NCBI RefSeq assembly: GCF_018905915.1
Contig: NZ_CP064782.1
Coordinates: 2,356,001 to 2,420,000, forward strand
Direction: 5' to 3'
Origin: Azospira inquinata
Lineage (GTDB): Bacteria > Pseudomonadota > Gammaproteobacteria > Burkholderiales > Rhodocyclaceae
Length of the DNA: 64,000 nt
The translations under genes and the position numbers were made by a program. Position 1 is the stretch's first letter. Each line of letters begins with the position of its first letter. The notes beneath the pieces were generated by a model. It did not search any database, was not told where the DNA came from, and saw only the letters and a list, made by a program, of their open reading frames with translations. This document shows positions 54,530 through 63,853 of the stretch, one piece after another.

Positions 54530-55408
54530 ATGATGCATGACGACCACAAGCCGCCCCTGTTCCCCCCCCGCATGGATAGCGGGGTACGGGAATTTCCCTT
54601 CACCAGCGCCGACTTTGAACGGGTGCGCAAGCTGATCTACCAGTACGCCGGTATTTCCCTGTCCCCGGTCAAGCAGGATATGGTCTATTCCCGCCTGGCC
54701 CGGCGTCTGCGGGCCACCGGCATCCATTCCTTCGCGGATTACCTGACCCGCCTGGAAACCCGGAGCGACGCCCAGGAATGGGAAAAGTTCGTCAATGCCC
54801 TGACCACCAACCTCACCTCCTTTTTCCGGGAAGCCCACCATTTCCCCATCCTGGCGGACTACCTGAAAAAGCACCACGGCCAGCGGCCCCTGAAAATCTG
54901 GTGCTGTGCCGCCTCCACCGGGGAGGAGCCCTATTCCATCGCCATGACCGCGGCGGAAGCCCTGGGGGGCTTCAATATCCCCGTCTCCATCCTGGCCTCC
55001 GACCTGGACACCAATGTGCTGGCCACGGCCCAGAAGGGGGTTTATGCCCAGGATCGGGTGGATAAGCTGCCCCCGGAGCAAGTGAAACACTTTTTCCTCA
55101 AGGGGGCTGGCACCCAGGAAGGCTATGTCTGCGTTCGCCCCGAATTGCGCCGCCTGATTTCCTTTCAGCGCATTAATCTGCTGGACCCCACCTGGCCCAT
55201 GCGGGGGCCCTTTGATGTGATTTTCTGTCGCAATGTGATGATTTATTTCGACAAGCCGACCCAGTACAAAATCCTCTCCCGCTTTGTGCCCCTGCTCCAG
55301 CCCGACGGCCTGATGTTTGCTGGCCATTCGGAAAGCTTCCTCCACGCCGCCGATCTTTTCCATTCCATGGGCAAAACGGTCTATGAACTGGCCAAAAAGC
55401 CGGGATGA
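54530..55408 (+). CDS. cheR: chemotaxis protein methyltransferase CheR
   Basis: A 292-aa enzyme that methylates MCP glutamates with S-adenosylmethionine. The N-terminal helical domain has FPFTSADFERVRKLIYQYAGISL. The catalytic domain includes TNLTSFFREAHHFP, KIWCCAASTGEEPYSIAMT for SAM binding, ILASDLDTNVLATAQ and PFDVIFCRNVMIYFD. The beta-subdomain that binds the receptor pentapeptide is present. GGAG lies upstream of the ATG at 54530. Confidence 0.96.
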   Translation: MMHDDHKPPLFPPRMDSGVREFPFTSADFERVRKLIYQYAGISLSPVKQDMVYSRLARRLRATGIHSFADYLTRLETRSDAQEWEKFVNALTTNLTSFFREAHHFPILADYLKKHHGQRPLKIWCCAASTGEEPYSIAMTAAEALGGFNIPVSILASDLDTNVLATAQKGVYAQDRVDKLPPEQVKHFFLKGAGTQEGYVCVRPELRRLISFQRINLLDPTWPMRGPFDVIFCRNVMIYFDKPTQYKILSRFVPLLQPDGLMFAGHSESFLHAADLFHSMGKTVYELAKKPG

Positions 55409-56027
55409 GGAAGGACCTGGGGAATCCTGGGACTTTCAGGAATCCCTGGCGGCCAACCATTATTTCGACCGGGTTTTTGATCGGGAAGCGGCAAAAATCC
55501 TGCCCGGGGAGTATTTTGTTGCCAACCAGGACATGCTCCTGGTGACCGTACTCGGCTCCTGCGTGGCCGCCTGTATCCGGGACACCCGGAGCGGTCTGGG
55601 GGGCATGAATCATTTCCTCCTGCCGGAGGACACCTCGGACAATCCGGTGGGCACATCGGCCCGTTACGGCACCTATGCCATGGAAATCCTCATTAACCAC
55701 CTGCTCAAGCTGGGGGCCCGGCGCAATTCCCTGGAAGCCAAGGTGTTTGGCGGTGGTGCCGTGCTTCCTAGCCTCATGGGCAGCCAGGTGGGGTCTCGCA
55801 ATGCGGAATTTGTACTGAATTATCTACAGACGGAAAAAATACCGGTGGTGGCCAAGGACCTGCTGGATTCCTACCCCCGCAAGGTCTATTTTTTCCCTGC
55901 TACCGGACGGGTGCTGGTGAAAAAGCTGCACCGGGTCCATAACCAAACCCTTTTCACCCGGGAACAGGAATACCGTTCCCGTCTTGGCCGGGCCAAAGTG
56001 GAAGGGGAAATCGAACTGTTTACCTGA
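55383..56027 (+). CDS. cheD: chemoreceptor glutamine deamidase CheD
   Basis: A 214-aa protein. The catalytic Cys is in LVTVLGSCVAACIRD, the His in GLGGMNHFLLPED and the Thr region in VKVFGGGAVL-like AKVFGGGAVLPSL. CheD deamidates Gln to Glu in MCPs and can stimulate CheC-type phosphatases. The start is uncertain: ATG 55383 overlaps the last 26 bases of cheR and has a weak ribosome binding site, so translational coupling is likely. Confidence 0.9.
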   Translation: MNWPKSRDEEGPGESWDFQESLAANHYFDRVFDREAAKILPGEYFVANQDMLLVTVLGSCVAACIRDTRSGLGGMNHFLLPEDTSDNPVGTSARYGTYAMEILINHLLKLGARRNSLEAKVFGGGAVLPSLMGSQVGSRNAEFVLNYLQTEKIPVVAKDLLDSYPRKVYFFPATGRVLVKKLHRVHNQTLFTREQEYRSRLGRAKVEGEIELFT

Positions 56028-56033
56028 TTGCCT

Positions 56034-57101
56034 ATGCCTGTACGTGTTCTTATCGTCGATGACTCCGCGGTCATGCGCAAGGTGCTGACCGAGATCATCA
56101 ATTCCGTGCCCGATCTCCAGGTGGTGGGGGCCGCTGCCGATGCCCATGCCGCCCGGGAACTGATCAAGACCGTCCTCCCGGACGTGGTGACCCTGGATGT
56201 GGCCATGCCGGGCATGGACGGCCTGGATTTCCTCGACCGCCTCATGCGCCTCCGGCCTACTCCGGTGGTGATGGTGTCCGCTTTTACGGAATCCGGTTCG
56301 GATGCCACCCTGAAAGCCCTGGAACTGGGGGCGGTGGATTTCATCGGCAAGCCCCGCCTGGAAAGCGGCCAATCCATTGAGGCCTATTCCCAGGAACTGG
56401 CGGAAAAGCTCCGGGCAGCCCGGGGCGCCCGTCTGAAGCGGCCCGGTGGCCTGATCGGTGCGTCCGCGTCCCCACTGGCGGCCAAAGCAGCCCCCAGCCC
56501 GGTGACGGCGGCCCCGGTCCGCTGGGCCGGCGGTAAAATTCTCTTTGTTGGCGCCTCCACCGGGGGAACGGAAGCCCTCAAGGTGTTTCTTTTGGGCCTG
56601 CCGGCGGACTGTCCCCCGGTGCTCATCGTGCAGCACATGCCGGAAACTTTTACCGCCTCCTTCGCTAAGCGCCTGGATGGCCTTTGTGCCCCCCGGGTGA
56701 TTGAATCCCAGGGGAATGAACGGGTGGAAGGGGGAACGGTCTACATAGCGCCCGGTCACTCCCATCTGCAGATTCGCCGGGGGCCTGCGGGCTTTCTCAC
56801 CGAGCTGCTGCAAACGCCGCCGGTGAATCGTCACCGGCCCTCCGTGGATGTGCTCTTCCACTCCGCTGCCAGTGTGGTGGGGCGGAACGCCGTTGGGGTG
56901 ATCCTTACCGGTATGGGTAAGGATGGAGCCCAGGGGATGCTGGCCATGCACCAGGCCGGGGCCAAGACTTACGGTCAGGACGAAGCCAGTTGCGTGGTCT
57001 ACGGCATGCCCCGGGAAGCGGCCCTGATTGGGGCGGTGGATGAGGTGGTGAGTCTGAACGATATGGCCCGGCGGGTGTTGGCCGGATTGGGCCGCCCCTA
57101 G
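56034..57101 (+). CDS. cheB: protein-glutamate methylesterase/glutamine deamidase CheB
   Basis: A 355-aa response regulator enzyme. The receiver has VLIVDDSAVMRK, the phospho-Asp in VVTLDVAMPGMDGLDF, and Lys in FIGKPRL. The methylesterase domain (about 165-350) has the Ser in FVGASTGGTEAL, His in LIVQHMPETF and Asp in GVILTGMGKDGAQGM. It removes receptor methyl groups in adaptation. The ATG at 56034 lies six bases after a TTG that follows the cheD stop directly. Confidence 0.96.
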   Translation: MPVRVLIVDDSAVMRKVLTEIINSVPDLQVVGAAADAHAARELIKTVLPDVVTLDVAMPGMDGLDFLDRLMRLRPTPVVMVSAFTESGSDATLKALELGAVDFIGKPRLESGQSIEAYSQELAEKLRAARGARLKRPGGLIGASASPLAAKAAPSPVTAAPVRWAGGKILFVGASTGGTEALKVFLLGLPADCPPVLIVQHMPETFTASFAKRLDGLCAPRVIESQGNERVEGGTVYIAPGHSHLQIRRGPAGFLTELLQTPPVNRHRPSVDVLFHSAASVVGRNAVGVILTGMGKDGAQGMLAMHQAGAKTYGQDEASCVVYGMPREAALIGAVDEVVSLNDMARRVLAGLGRP

Positions 57102-57353
57102 TCCCCAAGCCGTTGCCGGGCTGGTCGCCCCTGTTGTTCCCCCATTCCTCTCAGAAGGCGTGGAATGGGGCTGGCGGGCCGGGCCCGGGATTCCTGAGTT
57201 GTGATTTTTAGCATTTCCGACTTGGTGAATTTCAAGGTATTCTTTAGCTTCTGGCGGAAGTGTCGTTAAACGCTAATAAACCCGTGACGACGGCGCCTAG
57301 CGTCAGGTTGTTCCGGATCAATCGTTATTCCCGCAAATTCAGGGGTTGCTGCC

Positions 57354-58319
57354 ATGTCCGAGCTGCTGAAAAGCATTGATGCACGTACCAAGCTAGCCGG
57401 TACTAATAAATTAGAAATTTTGCTGTTCACCCTGGGCCACGATGCCAACACAGGGCGGCGGGAAACCTTTGGGATCAACGTTTTCAAGGTGCGGGAAGTG
57501 ATGCGCACTCCCCCCATTACGGCGGCTCCCGATATGCCCGCCGCCGTGGAGGGCATGGTCAGCCTGCGGGGCGCCCTGGTGCCCGTGGTGGATCTGGCCA
57601 AATATGCTGGGGTGCAGACCGATACCCCCCGGGACATCATGATTGTCACCGAATACAACGGCCACACCCAGGGCTTCCTGGTGGAGGCGGTGGATACCAT
57701 CCTGCGCCTGGACTGGAGCATGATGCGGGTGCCGCCGGAAATGCTCCTGGCCCAGATGGGCGGTCTGGTGACCGCGGTCACCGAACTGGATGATGGCCGT
57801 CTGGTGATGATGATGGACGTGGAAAAGGTCCTGGCCGAGACGTCCAAATACGACGACGATCTGGTGTTCCGCAGCATTCCCCAGATCAACAAGCCGGGCT
57901 GCACCGTCTTCTTTGCCGACGACTCCGTGGTGGCCCGCAAGCAGATCGAACGGACCCTGGACGCCATGGGCGTCAAATACGTGGGGTCCATGAATGGCCG
58001 CCAAGCCTGGGATGAGCTGGAAAAAATGGCCTCCTATGCGGCTTCCATTGGCAAGCCCGTGTCTGATTACGTCAATCTAGTGCTGACGGACATCGAAATG
58101 CCGGAAATGGATGGTTACATCCTGACCAAGAAAATCAAAAGTGACCCCCGCTTTGCCAATATTCCGGTGATCATGCATTCCTCCCTGTCTGGCATGTCCA
58201 ACCAGAAACTGGGCCTGTCCGTGGGGGTGGATGAGTATGTGCCGAAGTTCGAGCCTCAGAAATTGTCTGAGACCTTGTCCCGCCGCCTGGGAGCCGTTCC
58301 CGCCACGGCTGCAGCCTAA
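57354..58319 (+). CDS. chemotaxis protein CheV (copy 1)
   Basis: A 321-aa protein with a CheW-like domain (about 18-165: KLEILLFTLGHDA, ETFGINVFKVREVM, VEGMVSLRGALVPVVDL) fused to a receiver domain (about 185-310: VFFADDSVVARKQIE, phospho-Asp in LVLTDIEMPEMDGY, Lys in YVPKFEP). CheV couples receptors to CheA and serves as a phosphate sink or adaptor. A 252-bp spacer separates it from cheB, so it may start a new transcript. GGGG precedes the ATG. Confidence 0.94.
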   Translation: MSELLKSIDARTKLAGTNKLEILLFTLGHDANTGRRETFGINVFKVREVMRTPPITAAPDMPAAVEGMVSLRGALVPVVDLAKYAGVQTDTPRDIMIVTEYNGHTQGFLVEAVDTILRLDWSMMRVPPEMLLAQMGGLVTAVTELDDGRLVMMMDVEKVLAETSKYDDDLVFRSIPQINKPGCTVFFADDSVVARKQIERTLDAMGVKYVGSMNGRQAWDELEKMASYAASIGKPVSDYVNLVLTDIEMPEMDGYILTKKIKSDPRFANIPVIMHSSLSGMSNQKLGLSVGVDEYVPKFEPQKLSETLSRRLGAVPATAAA

Positions 58320-58342
58320 CCGGATAGAGGGAGTCCTAAACC

Positions 58343-59284
58343 ATGGATATGTCGGAAAAGAAAAATCTCCTGGATAGCGTGGATGCCCGTACCCGTTTGG
58401 CGGGCTCCAACAAAATGGAGATCCTGCTGTTTTCCCTGGGGACCAAGGAAACCTTCGGTATCAATGTCTTCAAGGTGCGGGAAGTGGGACGTACCCCCCA
58501 CATTACCAAAACCCCCAACATGCCCCGGGGCGTGGAAGGCCTCATTTCCCTGCGGGGTAACGTGATCCCCGTGCTCTCCCTGTCCTCCTTCCTGGAGCTG
58601 GATAATCCGCCCAAGGGGTTGGGTAAGAGCATGATGGTGGCCGAGTATTCCAAGCGCACCCTTGGTTTCCTGGTCCATGACGTGGATCGGATCATCCGGG
58701 TGGATTGGGAACGGGTGAAGGCGCCGGAAACGGTGCTGGCCTCCAACCAGGGCCTGATTACCGCCGTTATCGAGCTGGAAGAAGGCCATCTGGTCTCCAT
58801 CCTGGACGTGGAACAGATTCTGGCCAACGCCTTTGGCGAAGCCATCATCGTGGATATTCCCCCGGCCCGGGTGGAAACCGAATCCAGCGTCTTCTTTGTG
58901 GATGACTCCCTCGTCGCCCGCAAGAAAATCACGGAAGTGCTGGATAAGCTGGGGGTCAAGCACAAACATGCTACCAACGGGATGGAAGCTTGGACCCGCC
59001 TGCAGGCCATCGCTGCTCACACCCAGCAGATGGGGAGTAGCGTCAAGGACGAAATCCGCCTCATCCTGGTGGATGCGGAAATGCCGGAAATGGACGGCTA
59101 TGTGCTGACCAAGAACATTAAGGCGGATGCCCGTTTCGAGGGCGTTCCCGTGGTCATGCACTCCTCCCTGTCCTCTGAAGCCAATCGGGCCATGGGCAAA
59201 GCGGTGGGCGTGGATGCCTATGTGGCGAAATTTGATGCGGAAATTCTGGCCGACACCCTGCGGCCGTTGCTGGAAAAACAATAA
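58343..59284 (+). CDS. chemotaxis protein CheV (copy 2)
   Basis: A 313-aa CheW-receiver fusion, closely related to the preceding gene. It has KMEILLFSLGTKETFGINVFK, VEGLISLRGNVIPVLSL, then SVFFVDDSLVARKKI, phospho-Asp in LILVDAEMPEMDGY and YVAKFDA. It probably arose by tandem duplication. It starts 23 bases after copy 1 with GGGAG upstream. Confidence 0.94.
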   Translation: MDMSEKKNLLDSVDARTRLAGSNKMEILLFSLGTKETFGINVFKVREVGRTPHITKTPNMPRGVEGLISLRGNVIPVLSLSSFLELDNPPKGLGKSMMVAEYSKRTLGFLVHDVDRIIRVDWERVKAPETVLASNQGLITAVIELEEGHLVSILDVEQILANAFGEAIIVDIPPARVETESSVFFVDDSLVARKKITEVLDKLGVKHKHATNGMEAWTRLQAIAAHTQQMGSSVKDEIRLILVDAEMPEMDGYVLTKNIKADARFEGVPVVMHSSLSSEANRAMGKAVGVDAYVAKFDAEILADTLRPLLEKQ

Positions 59285-59302
59285 AGAAAGTTGGAGTAAA
59301 GC

Positions 59303-59692
59303 ATGCCTGATCCGAAAATGAAGTTCCTGGTGGTGGATGATTTTTCCACGATGCGGCGTATTGTCCGCAACCTGCTCAAGGAGCTGGGCTTCACCAATGT
59401 GGATGAAGCCGAGGATGGTGCCATTGCCTTGCAAAAACTCCAGGGCGGGGGATTCGACTTTGTGGTGTCGGACTGGAATATGCCCAATATGGACGGTTTG
59501 ACCCTGTTGCAGACCGTGCGGGCCACTCCGGCGCTGAAGCACCTGCCCGTGCTCATGATTACGGCGGAAGCGAAGAAGGAAAACATTATCGCCGCCGCCC
59601 AGGCCGGGGCCAGCGGATACATTGTGAAACCTTTTACCGCTGCCACCCTGAACGAAAAGCTGCAAAAGATTTTCGAAAAAATGGGGGTCTGA
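59303..59692 (+). CDS. cheY: chemotaxis response regulator CheY (copy 2)
   Basis: A 129-aa receiver very close to E. coli Che[38 protein letters not shown] with the phospho-Asp, [15 protein letters not shown] and [12 protein letters not shown]. Phospho-CheY binds FliM and switches rotation. It is directly upstream of cheZ (one base between them), the classical cheY-cheZ pair, so this is the better candidate for the motor-binding CheY. Confidence 0.97.
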   Translation: MPDPKMKFLVVDDFSTMRRIVRNLLKELGFTNVDEAEDGAIALQKLQGGGFDFVVSDWNMPNMDGLTLLQTVRATPALKHLPVLMITAEAKKENIIAAAQAGASGYIVKPFTAATLNEKLQKIFEKMGV

Positions 59693-59693
59693 C

Positions 59694-60596
59694 ATGAACG
59701 AGACCACCGAAATCACCGGCACCGGCGACTCCGCCGATCTGGAAGCCCTATTCGACAGCATTGCCGCCACCCGGGATGAAGGGGCGCCTGCCGCCCCCGC
59801 CGCTCCCGTGGCTGCGCCTACCCCGGCCCCCGCTCCCGCGGCGGCAAGTTCCGACGAAGTGGGGGATAGCGACGAATTGCAGGCCCTTTTCGATAGCGTG
59901 GCCAGTACGGCCGCCCACGAAGAGGAAGCCCCCGCCGCTTCCCCGATTCCGGCTCAGCCGGTGGAGGGAGCTCCTGCCGGAGAAGGCAGTCAGGATCGGG
60001 TTTTCAAGCGTATCGGGGTCATGGCTCGGGAGCTTCACGATACTCTCCACGAGCTGGGCTACGACAAGCTGCTGGAAAAGACCGTCCATGCCATTCCGGA
60101 CGCCAAGGACCGCCTAGCCTATGTGGCCAATCTTACGGAGCAGGCGGCTTGCCGGGTACTGAACGCCACGGATATCGCCAAGCCTTTGCAGGATGAGCTG
60201 GAGTCGTCTTCCAAGACCCTGGCCTCCCGTTGGGACGCCCTTTACGAAAACAAGCTGTCCGTGGCCGAATTCAAAGCCCTGGCCGATGAGACCCGGGCTT
60301 TCCTGAAAGACCAGGTGCCCCAGAAAGCGGCGGCGACCAACGAACAGCTACTGGAAATCATGATGGCCCAGGACTTCCAGGATTTGACCGGCCAGGTGAT
60401 CAAGAAAATCGTCGGCCTGGCCCAGAATCTGGAGAACCAACTGGTGCAGGTCCTGGTGGATGTGATTCCCGATGCGCGGCGCAACGATAACGTCAATAGC
60501 TTGATCAATGGCCCGGTCATCAGCGGTGAAGGCCGCACGGACGTGGTGGTGAACCAGCAGCAGGTGGATGACCTGCTCGGTAGCCTGGGCTTCTAG
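59694..60596 (+). CDS. cheZ: CheY-P phosphatase CheZ with repeated N-terminal motif
   Basis: A 300-aa phosphatase. The catalytic helix contains MMAQDFQDLTGQVIKKIV, with the Asp and Gln that attack phospho-CheY, and the C-terminal CheY-binding peptide QQVDDLLGSLGF ends the protein. It is longer than E. coli CheZ (214 aa). The extra N-terminus (about 1-100) is Ala/Pro-rich and holds two copies of an acidic motif, DSADLEALFDSIAAT (12-26) and DSDELQALFDSVAST (58-72). Confidence 0.95.
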   Translation: MNETTEITGTGDSADLEALFDSIAATRDEGAPAAPAAPVAAPTPAPAPAAASSDEVGDSDELQALFDSVASTAAHEEEAPAASPIPAQPVEGAPAGEGSQDRVFKRIGVMARELHDTLHELGYDKLLEKTVHAIPDAKDRLAYVANLTEQAACRVLNATDIAKPLQDELESSSKTLASRWDALYENKLSVAEFKALADETRAFLKDQVPQKAAATNEQLLEIMMAQDFQDLTGQVIKKIVGLAQNLENQLVQVLVDVIPDARRNDNVNSLINGPVISGEGRTDVVVNQQQVDDLLGSLGF

Positions 60597-60608
60597 GGGG
60601 AGAGCGAG

Positions 60609-62531
60609 ATGAGCGATTTTGCCGGAATGGAAGACCTGCTGCAGGATTTCCTGCAAGAGGCCAGCGATCTGTTGTCGGATGTGGACAACAAACTCGTCGA
60701 TCTGGAAAAGACCCCGGATGACCGCAGCCTGTTGAATGACATTTTCCGTGGTTTTCACACCATCAAGGGGGGGGCGGGCTTTCTGAACGCCTCCGAACTG
60801 GTGACCCTGTGCCACCTTACGGAAAACCTCTTTGACCGTCTGCGTAACGGACAGATGCAGCTGAATCCGGAACTGATGGACTTGATCATGGCCGCCACCA
60901 AAGGGGTGCGGGACATGTTCGGTGATCTGTCCGGCGGGGTCCAGCCCCATCCGGCTGAGGAGTCCCTGCTTTTCGCCCTGCGCCATGCCCTGGATAACAA
61001 CGGTGCCACTCCCGGGGCGGCCGCCCCGGCGGCGCCTGCTGCTCCGGCTGCTCCCGCTGCGCCTGCAGCTGCGGCGCCAGCAGCGGCCTCCACTCCGGCC
61101 GGTGCGCCGGGGGAACCGGACTGGGATGCGCTCCATGCGGTGGTCACCGGGCAACCGGCTCCGGCGCCTGCCGCCACGGCGGTGGCAGCCCCCGCTGCCC
61201 CTGCTCCCGTGGCTGAAGTTCAGCCCCAAGCCCCTGCCTATGGGCGTCGGGAAGGGGATAAGCCCGGAGTGAACCGGGCGCCTGTCGGTCGGCGGGTGGA
61301 AGAGCGGGCGGCGGCCCGGGAAACCACCATCCGGGTGGATACCTCCCGTCTGGATCAGGTGCTCAACCTGTCCGGGGAAATCGGTCTGACCAAAAACCGC
61401 CTCACCAGCCTGCGGGCGGATATTCTGGCGGGTAAGACCGATGCGGAAACCCTCCATGCCCTGGATCAGGCGGTGAGCCAGCTGGATCTGCTGGTCTCCG
61501 ATTTGCAGAATTCCGTGATGAAGACCCGGATGCAGCCCATTGGCCGGCTCTTCCAAAAATATCCCCGCATCGCCCGGGACTTGGCCCGCCAACTGGGCAA
61601 GGACGTGGAGCTGGTGCTGGCCGGTGAAGAAACGGAAGTGGATAAGACCATGATCGAGGATCTGGCCGATCCCCTCATCCACTTGATTCGTAACGCGGTG
61701 GATCACGGGGTGGAACCCCCGGGAGAACGGGCTTCCTCCGGCAAGCCGGCCAAGTCCGTGGTGCGCCTGGAAGCCCGTCAGGAAGGGGATCACATCGTCC
61801 TGATCGTGGCCGACGACGGCCGGGGCATGAGCGCCGAGCGCATTCGGGCCAAGGCTGTGGAAAAGGGGCTGATCTCCGAGGAAGAGGCCAACACCCTGGA
61901 CGAGCGGCAAAGCCTGAACCTGATTTTCCTCCCCGGCTTTTCCACCAAGACCCAGATTTCCGACGTTTCCGGTCGGGGCGTGGGCATGGATGTGGTGAAG
62001 ACCAATATCCAGAAGCTCAACGGGGCAGTGGAAATCCGTTCCGAACCGGGCAAGGGCTCCGTCTTCCTCATTTCTCTGCCCCTGACCCTGGCCATTCTGC
62101 CGGTGCTCCTGGTGCTGCTGGAAGATCAGCCCTTTGCTCTGCCCCTGTCCATGGTTCGGGAAATTCTGCCCATCGAAAAGGACAAGGTTCAGGAAGTGGG
62201 GGGCAAGGAAACCCTGGTGGTGCGGGGCGAAATTCTCCCCGTCATTTCCCTCTCCCGCCTGCTGGGCTGGTCCCAAGAGCGCTATCCGGAATACGGGGTG
62301 CTCATGCAGACGGCTGAACGCAGCTTCATCCTCTCGGTGGATAGCTTCGCCGGGCGGGACGACGCGGTGATTAAGTCCCTGGACGACTTCCGTCCCCGGG
62401 GCGTGGCCGGCGTCACCACCCTGTCCAACGGCCAGATTGTGCTGATTTTGGACATGAAGGAACTGCTGGCGGACCTGGGGCAACATCTGGATTCCGGGGC
62501 GGGAGGCATGCGGGCGCTGGAATTCGTCTAA
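60609..62531 (+). CDS. chemotaxis histidine kinase CheA (copy 2)
   Basis: A 640-aa kinase. P1 has the phosphorylated His in FRGFHTIKGGAGFLNA. An Ala/Pro-rich linker (about 135-215) replaces P2. P3 is RLDQVLNLSGEIGLTKNRL; P4 has LIRNAVDHGVEPPGER, DDGRGMSAERI and VSGRGVGMDVV; P5 extends to the end. It is shorter than copy 1 and lacks the GFFxPLP repeats. It follows cheZ after 12 bases and ends the chemotaxis unit at a terminator. All catalytic boxes look intact. Confidence 0.94.
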   Translation: MSDFAGMEDLLQDFLQEASDLLSDVDNKLVDLEKTPDDRSLLNDIFRGFHTIKGGAGFLNASELVTLCHLTENLFDRLRNGQMQLNPELMDLIMAATKGVRDMFGDLSGGVQPHPAEESLLFALRHALDNNGATPGAAAPAAPAAPAAPAAPAAAAPAAASTPAGAPGEPDWDALHAVVTGQPAPAPAATAVAAPAAPAPVAEVQPQAPAYGRREGDKPGVNRAPVGRRVEERAAARETTIRVDTSRLDQVLNLSGEIGLTKNRLTSLRADILAGKTDAETLHALDQAVSQLDLLVSDLQNSVMKTRMQPIGRLFQKYPRIARDLARQLGKDVELVLAGEETEVDKTMIEDLADPLIHLIRNAVDHGVEPPGERASSGKPAKSVVRLEARQEGDHIVLIVADDGRGMSAERIRAKAVEKGLISEEEANTLDERQSLNLIFLPGFSTKTQISDVSGRGVGMDVVKTNIQKLNGAVEIRSEPGKGSVFLISLPLTLAILPVLLVLLEDQPFALPLSMVREILPIEKDKVQEVGGKETLVVRGEILPVISLSRLLGWSQERYPEYGVLMQTAERSFILSVDSFAGRDDAVIKSLDDFRPRGVAGVTTLSNGQIVLILDMKELLADLGQHLDSGAGGMRALEFV

Positions 62532-62552
62532 CCCCGCTGGGCTCCGACACTG

Positions 62553-62586
62553 AAACCGGGAGGCATTGCCTCCCGGTTTTGTTTTT
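62553..62586 (+). terminator. rho-independent terminator after second cheA
   Basis: AACCGGGAGGC and GCCTCCCGGTT form an 11-bp stem with an ATT loop, followed by TTGTTTTT. Confidence 0.95.
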
Positions 62587-62680
62587 GGAGGGGCGGGAGG
62601 CGTTGTGGGACAAAAACCTTACAAGCTCAGATTGTTCACAAAAAAACACGCTTACCTATTTAATTTTTATTGTTTTTTTC

Positions 62681-62686
62681 TATAAT
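62681..62686 (+). promoter_or_regulatory. -10 element of flhB
   Basis: TATAAT 28 bases before the flhB ATG, in an AT-rich stretch after the terminator. No clear -35 or FliA/RpoN element is seen. Confidence 0.5.
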
Positions 62687-62713
62687 ACGGCCTAACTCAA
62701 CCAAAGTCCGGAT

Positions 62714-63853
62714 ATGGCGGAAGAAAGCGATCTCGAGCGGACAGAGGCCCCCACAGGCCGACGTCTCGAACAAGCCCGTGAAAAAGGGCAGGTTCCCCAT
62801 TCCCGGGAGCTGGGGTCGTTTCTTGTCCTGATTGTGGCCGCCGGAATTTTTTGGTTCATGGGGAGCTGGTTCCTGCAACAGCTTATCCAATTGTTTCATC
62901 AGGCTTTTACCTGGGATCCGGTCCTTTTGAAGGAACCCCGGCGGGGCCTGACCTGGTTCATGGAATTGTCCGCCAATGGCATGCTGATCTTTGCGCCGTT
63001 GGTGCTGGCCCTGATGGTGGCTGCCCTGGCTTCCCCTTTTCTCCTCAATGCCTGGAATTTCGCCCCCAAGGCGTTTTCCCCCGATTTCACCCGCCTCAAT
63101 CCCTTTGCTGGCCTGGGACGGATTTTTTCCGTCAATGGCCTCATGGAAATGGGCAAGGCCGTACTCAAGGCGGCGGTGATCGGTGGGGTAGCCCTGTGGG
63201 TGATCTGGCGGGATCAGGATCAGCTCTTCGGCCTCCTCAATCTGCCCCTGGAAGAGGGGCTGAGCTCGGCAGGGCAAATGATGTCCTGGAGCTTCCTCGT
63301 CATCGTTGCCGGCATGTTCCTCATTGTGGCGGCGGATGTGCCCTTCCAGCTCTGGCAGTACTACGACAAGCTGAAGATGACCAAGGAAGAGGTAAAGCAG
63401 GAACACAAGGAAATGGAAGGTAGCCCGGAGGTCAAGGGCCGCATCCGTCGCCTGCAACGGGAAGCCGCCCGGCGCCGCATGATGGCCGCCGTGCCCACCG
63501 CCGATGTGGTGGTGACCAACCCGACTCACTTTGCTGTGGCCCTGTCCTATAAAACCGGTATGCAGGCGCCCAAGGTGGTAGCCAAAGGGGTGGATGCGGT
63601 GGCCATGAATATTCGTAAGGTTGCCGCCGAACACAACGTTCCCCTGCTGGAAGCGCCGCCCCTGGCCCGTGCCCTGTACCGTCATGCGGAGCTGGAAGAT
63701 GAAATCCCTGCCGCCCTCTATACGGCGGTGGCGGAAGTGCTGGCCTACGTTTATCAGCTGAACCGCTATCAGGAAGCCGGGGGCTCCATGCCCGTGGCTC
63801 CCCGAGACATTGCTGTGCCACCCGAACTGGTGCCGGAGGCCCTGAATGGCTAG
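62714..63853 (+). CDS. flhB: flagellar biosynthesis protein FlhB
   Basis: A 379-aa component of the flagellar type III export gate. It starts MAEESDLERTEAPTGRRLEQ, has four membrane helices (about 30-210) and the cytoplasmic domain with the autocleavage site VVVTNPTHFAVALSY (cleaves between N and P). FlhB switches export specificity from rod/hook to filament subunits. Length is typical. flhA overlaps its end. Confidence 0.97.
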   Translation: MAEESDLERTEAPTGRRLEQAREKGQVPHSRELGSFLVLIVAAGIFWFMGSWFLQQLIQLFHQAFTWDPVLLKEPRRGLTWFMELSANGMLIFAPLVLALMVAALASPFLLNAWNFAPKAFSPDFTRLNPFAGLGRIFSVNGLMEMGKAVLKAAVIGGVALWVIWRDQDQLFGLLNLPLEEGLSSAGQMMSWSFLVIVAGMFLIVAADVPFQLWQYYDKLKMTKEEVKQEHKEMEGSPEVKGRIRRLQREAARRRMMAAVPTADVVVTNPTHFAVALSYKTGMQAPKVVAKGVDAVAMNIRKVAAEHNVPLLEAPPLARALYRHAELEDEIPAALYTAVAEVLAYVYQLNRYQEAGGSMPVAPRDIAVPPELVPEALNG

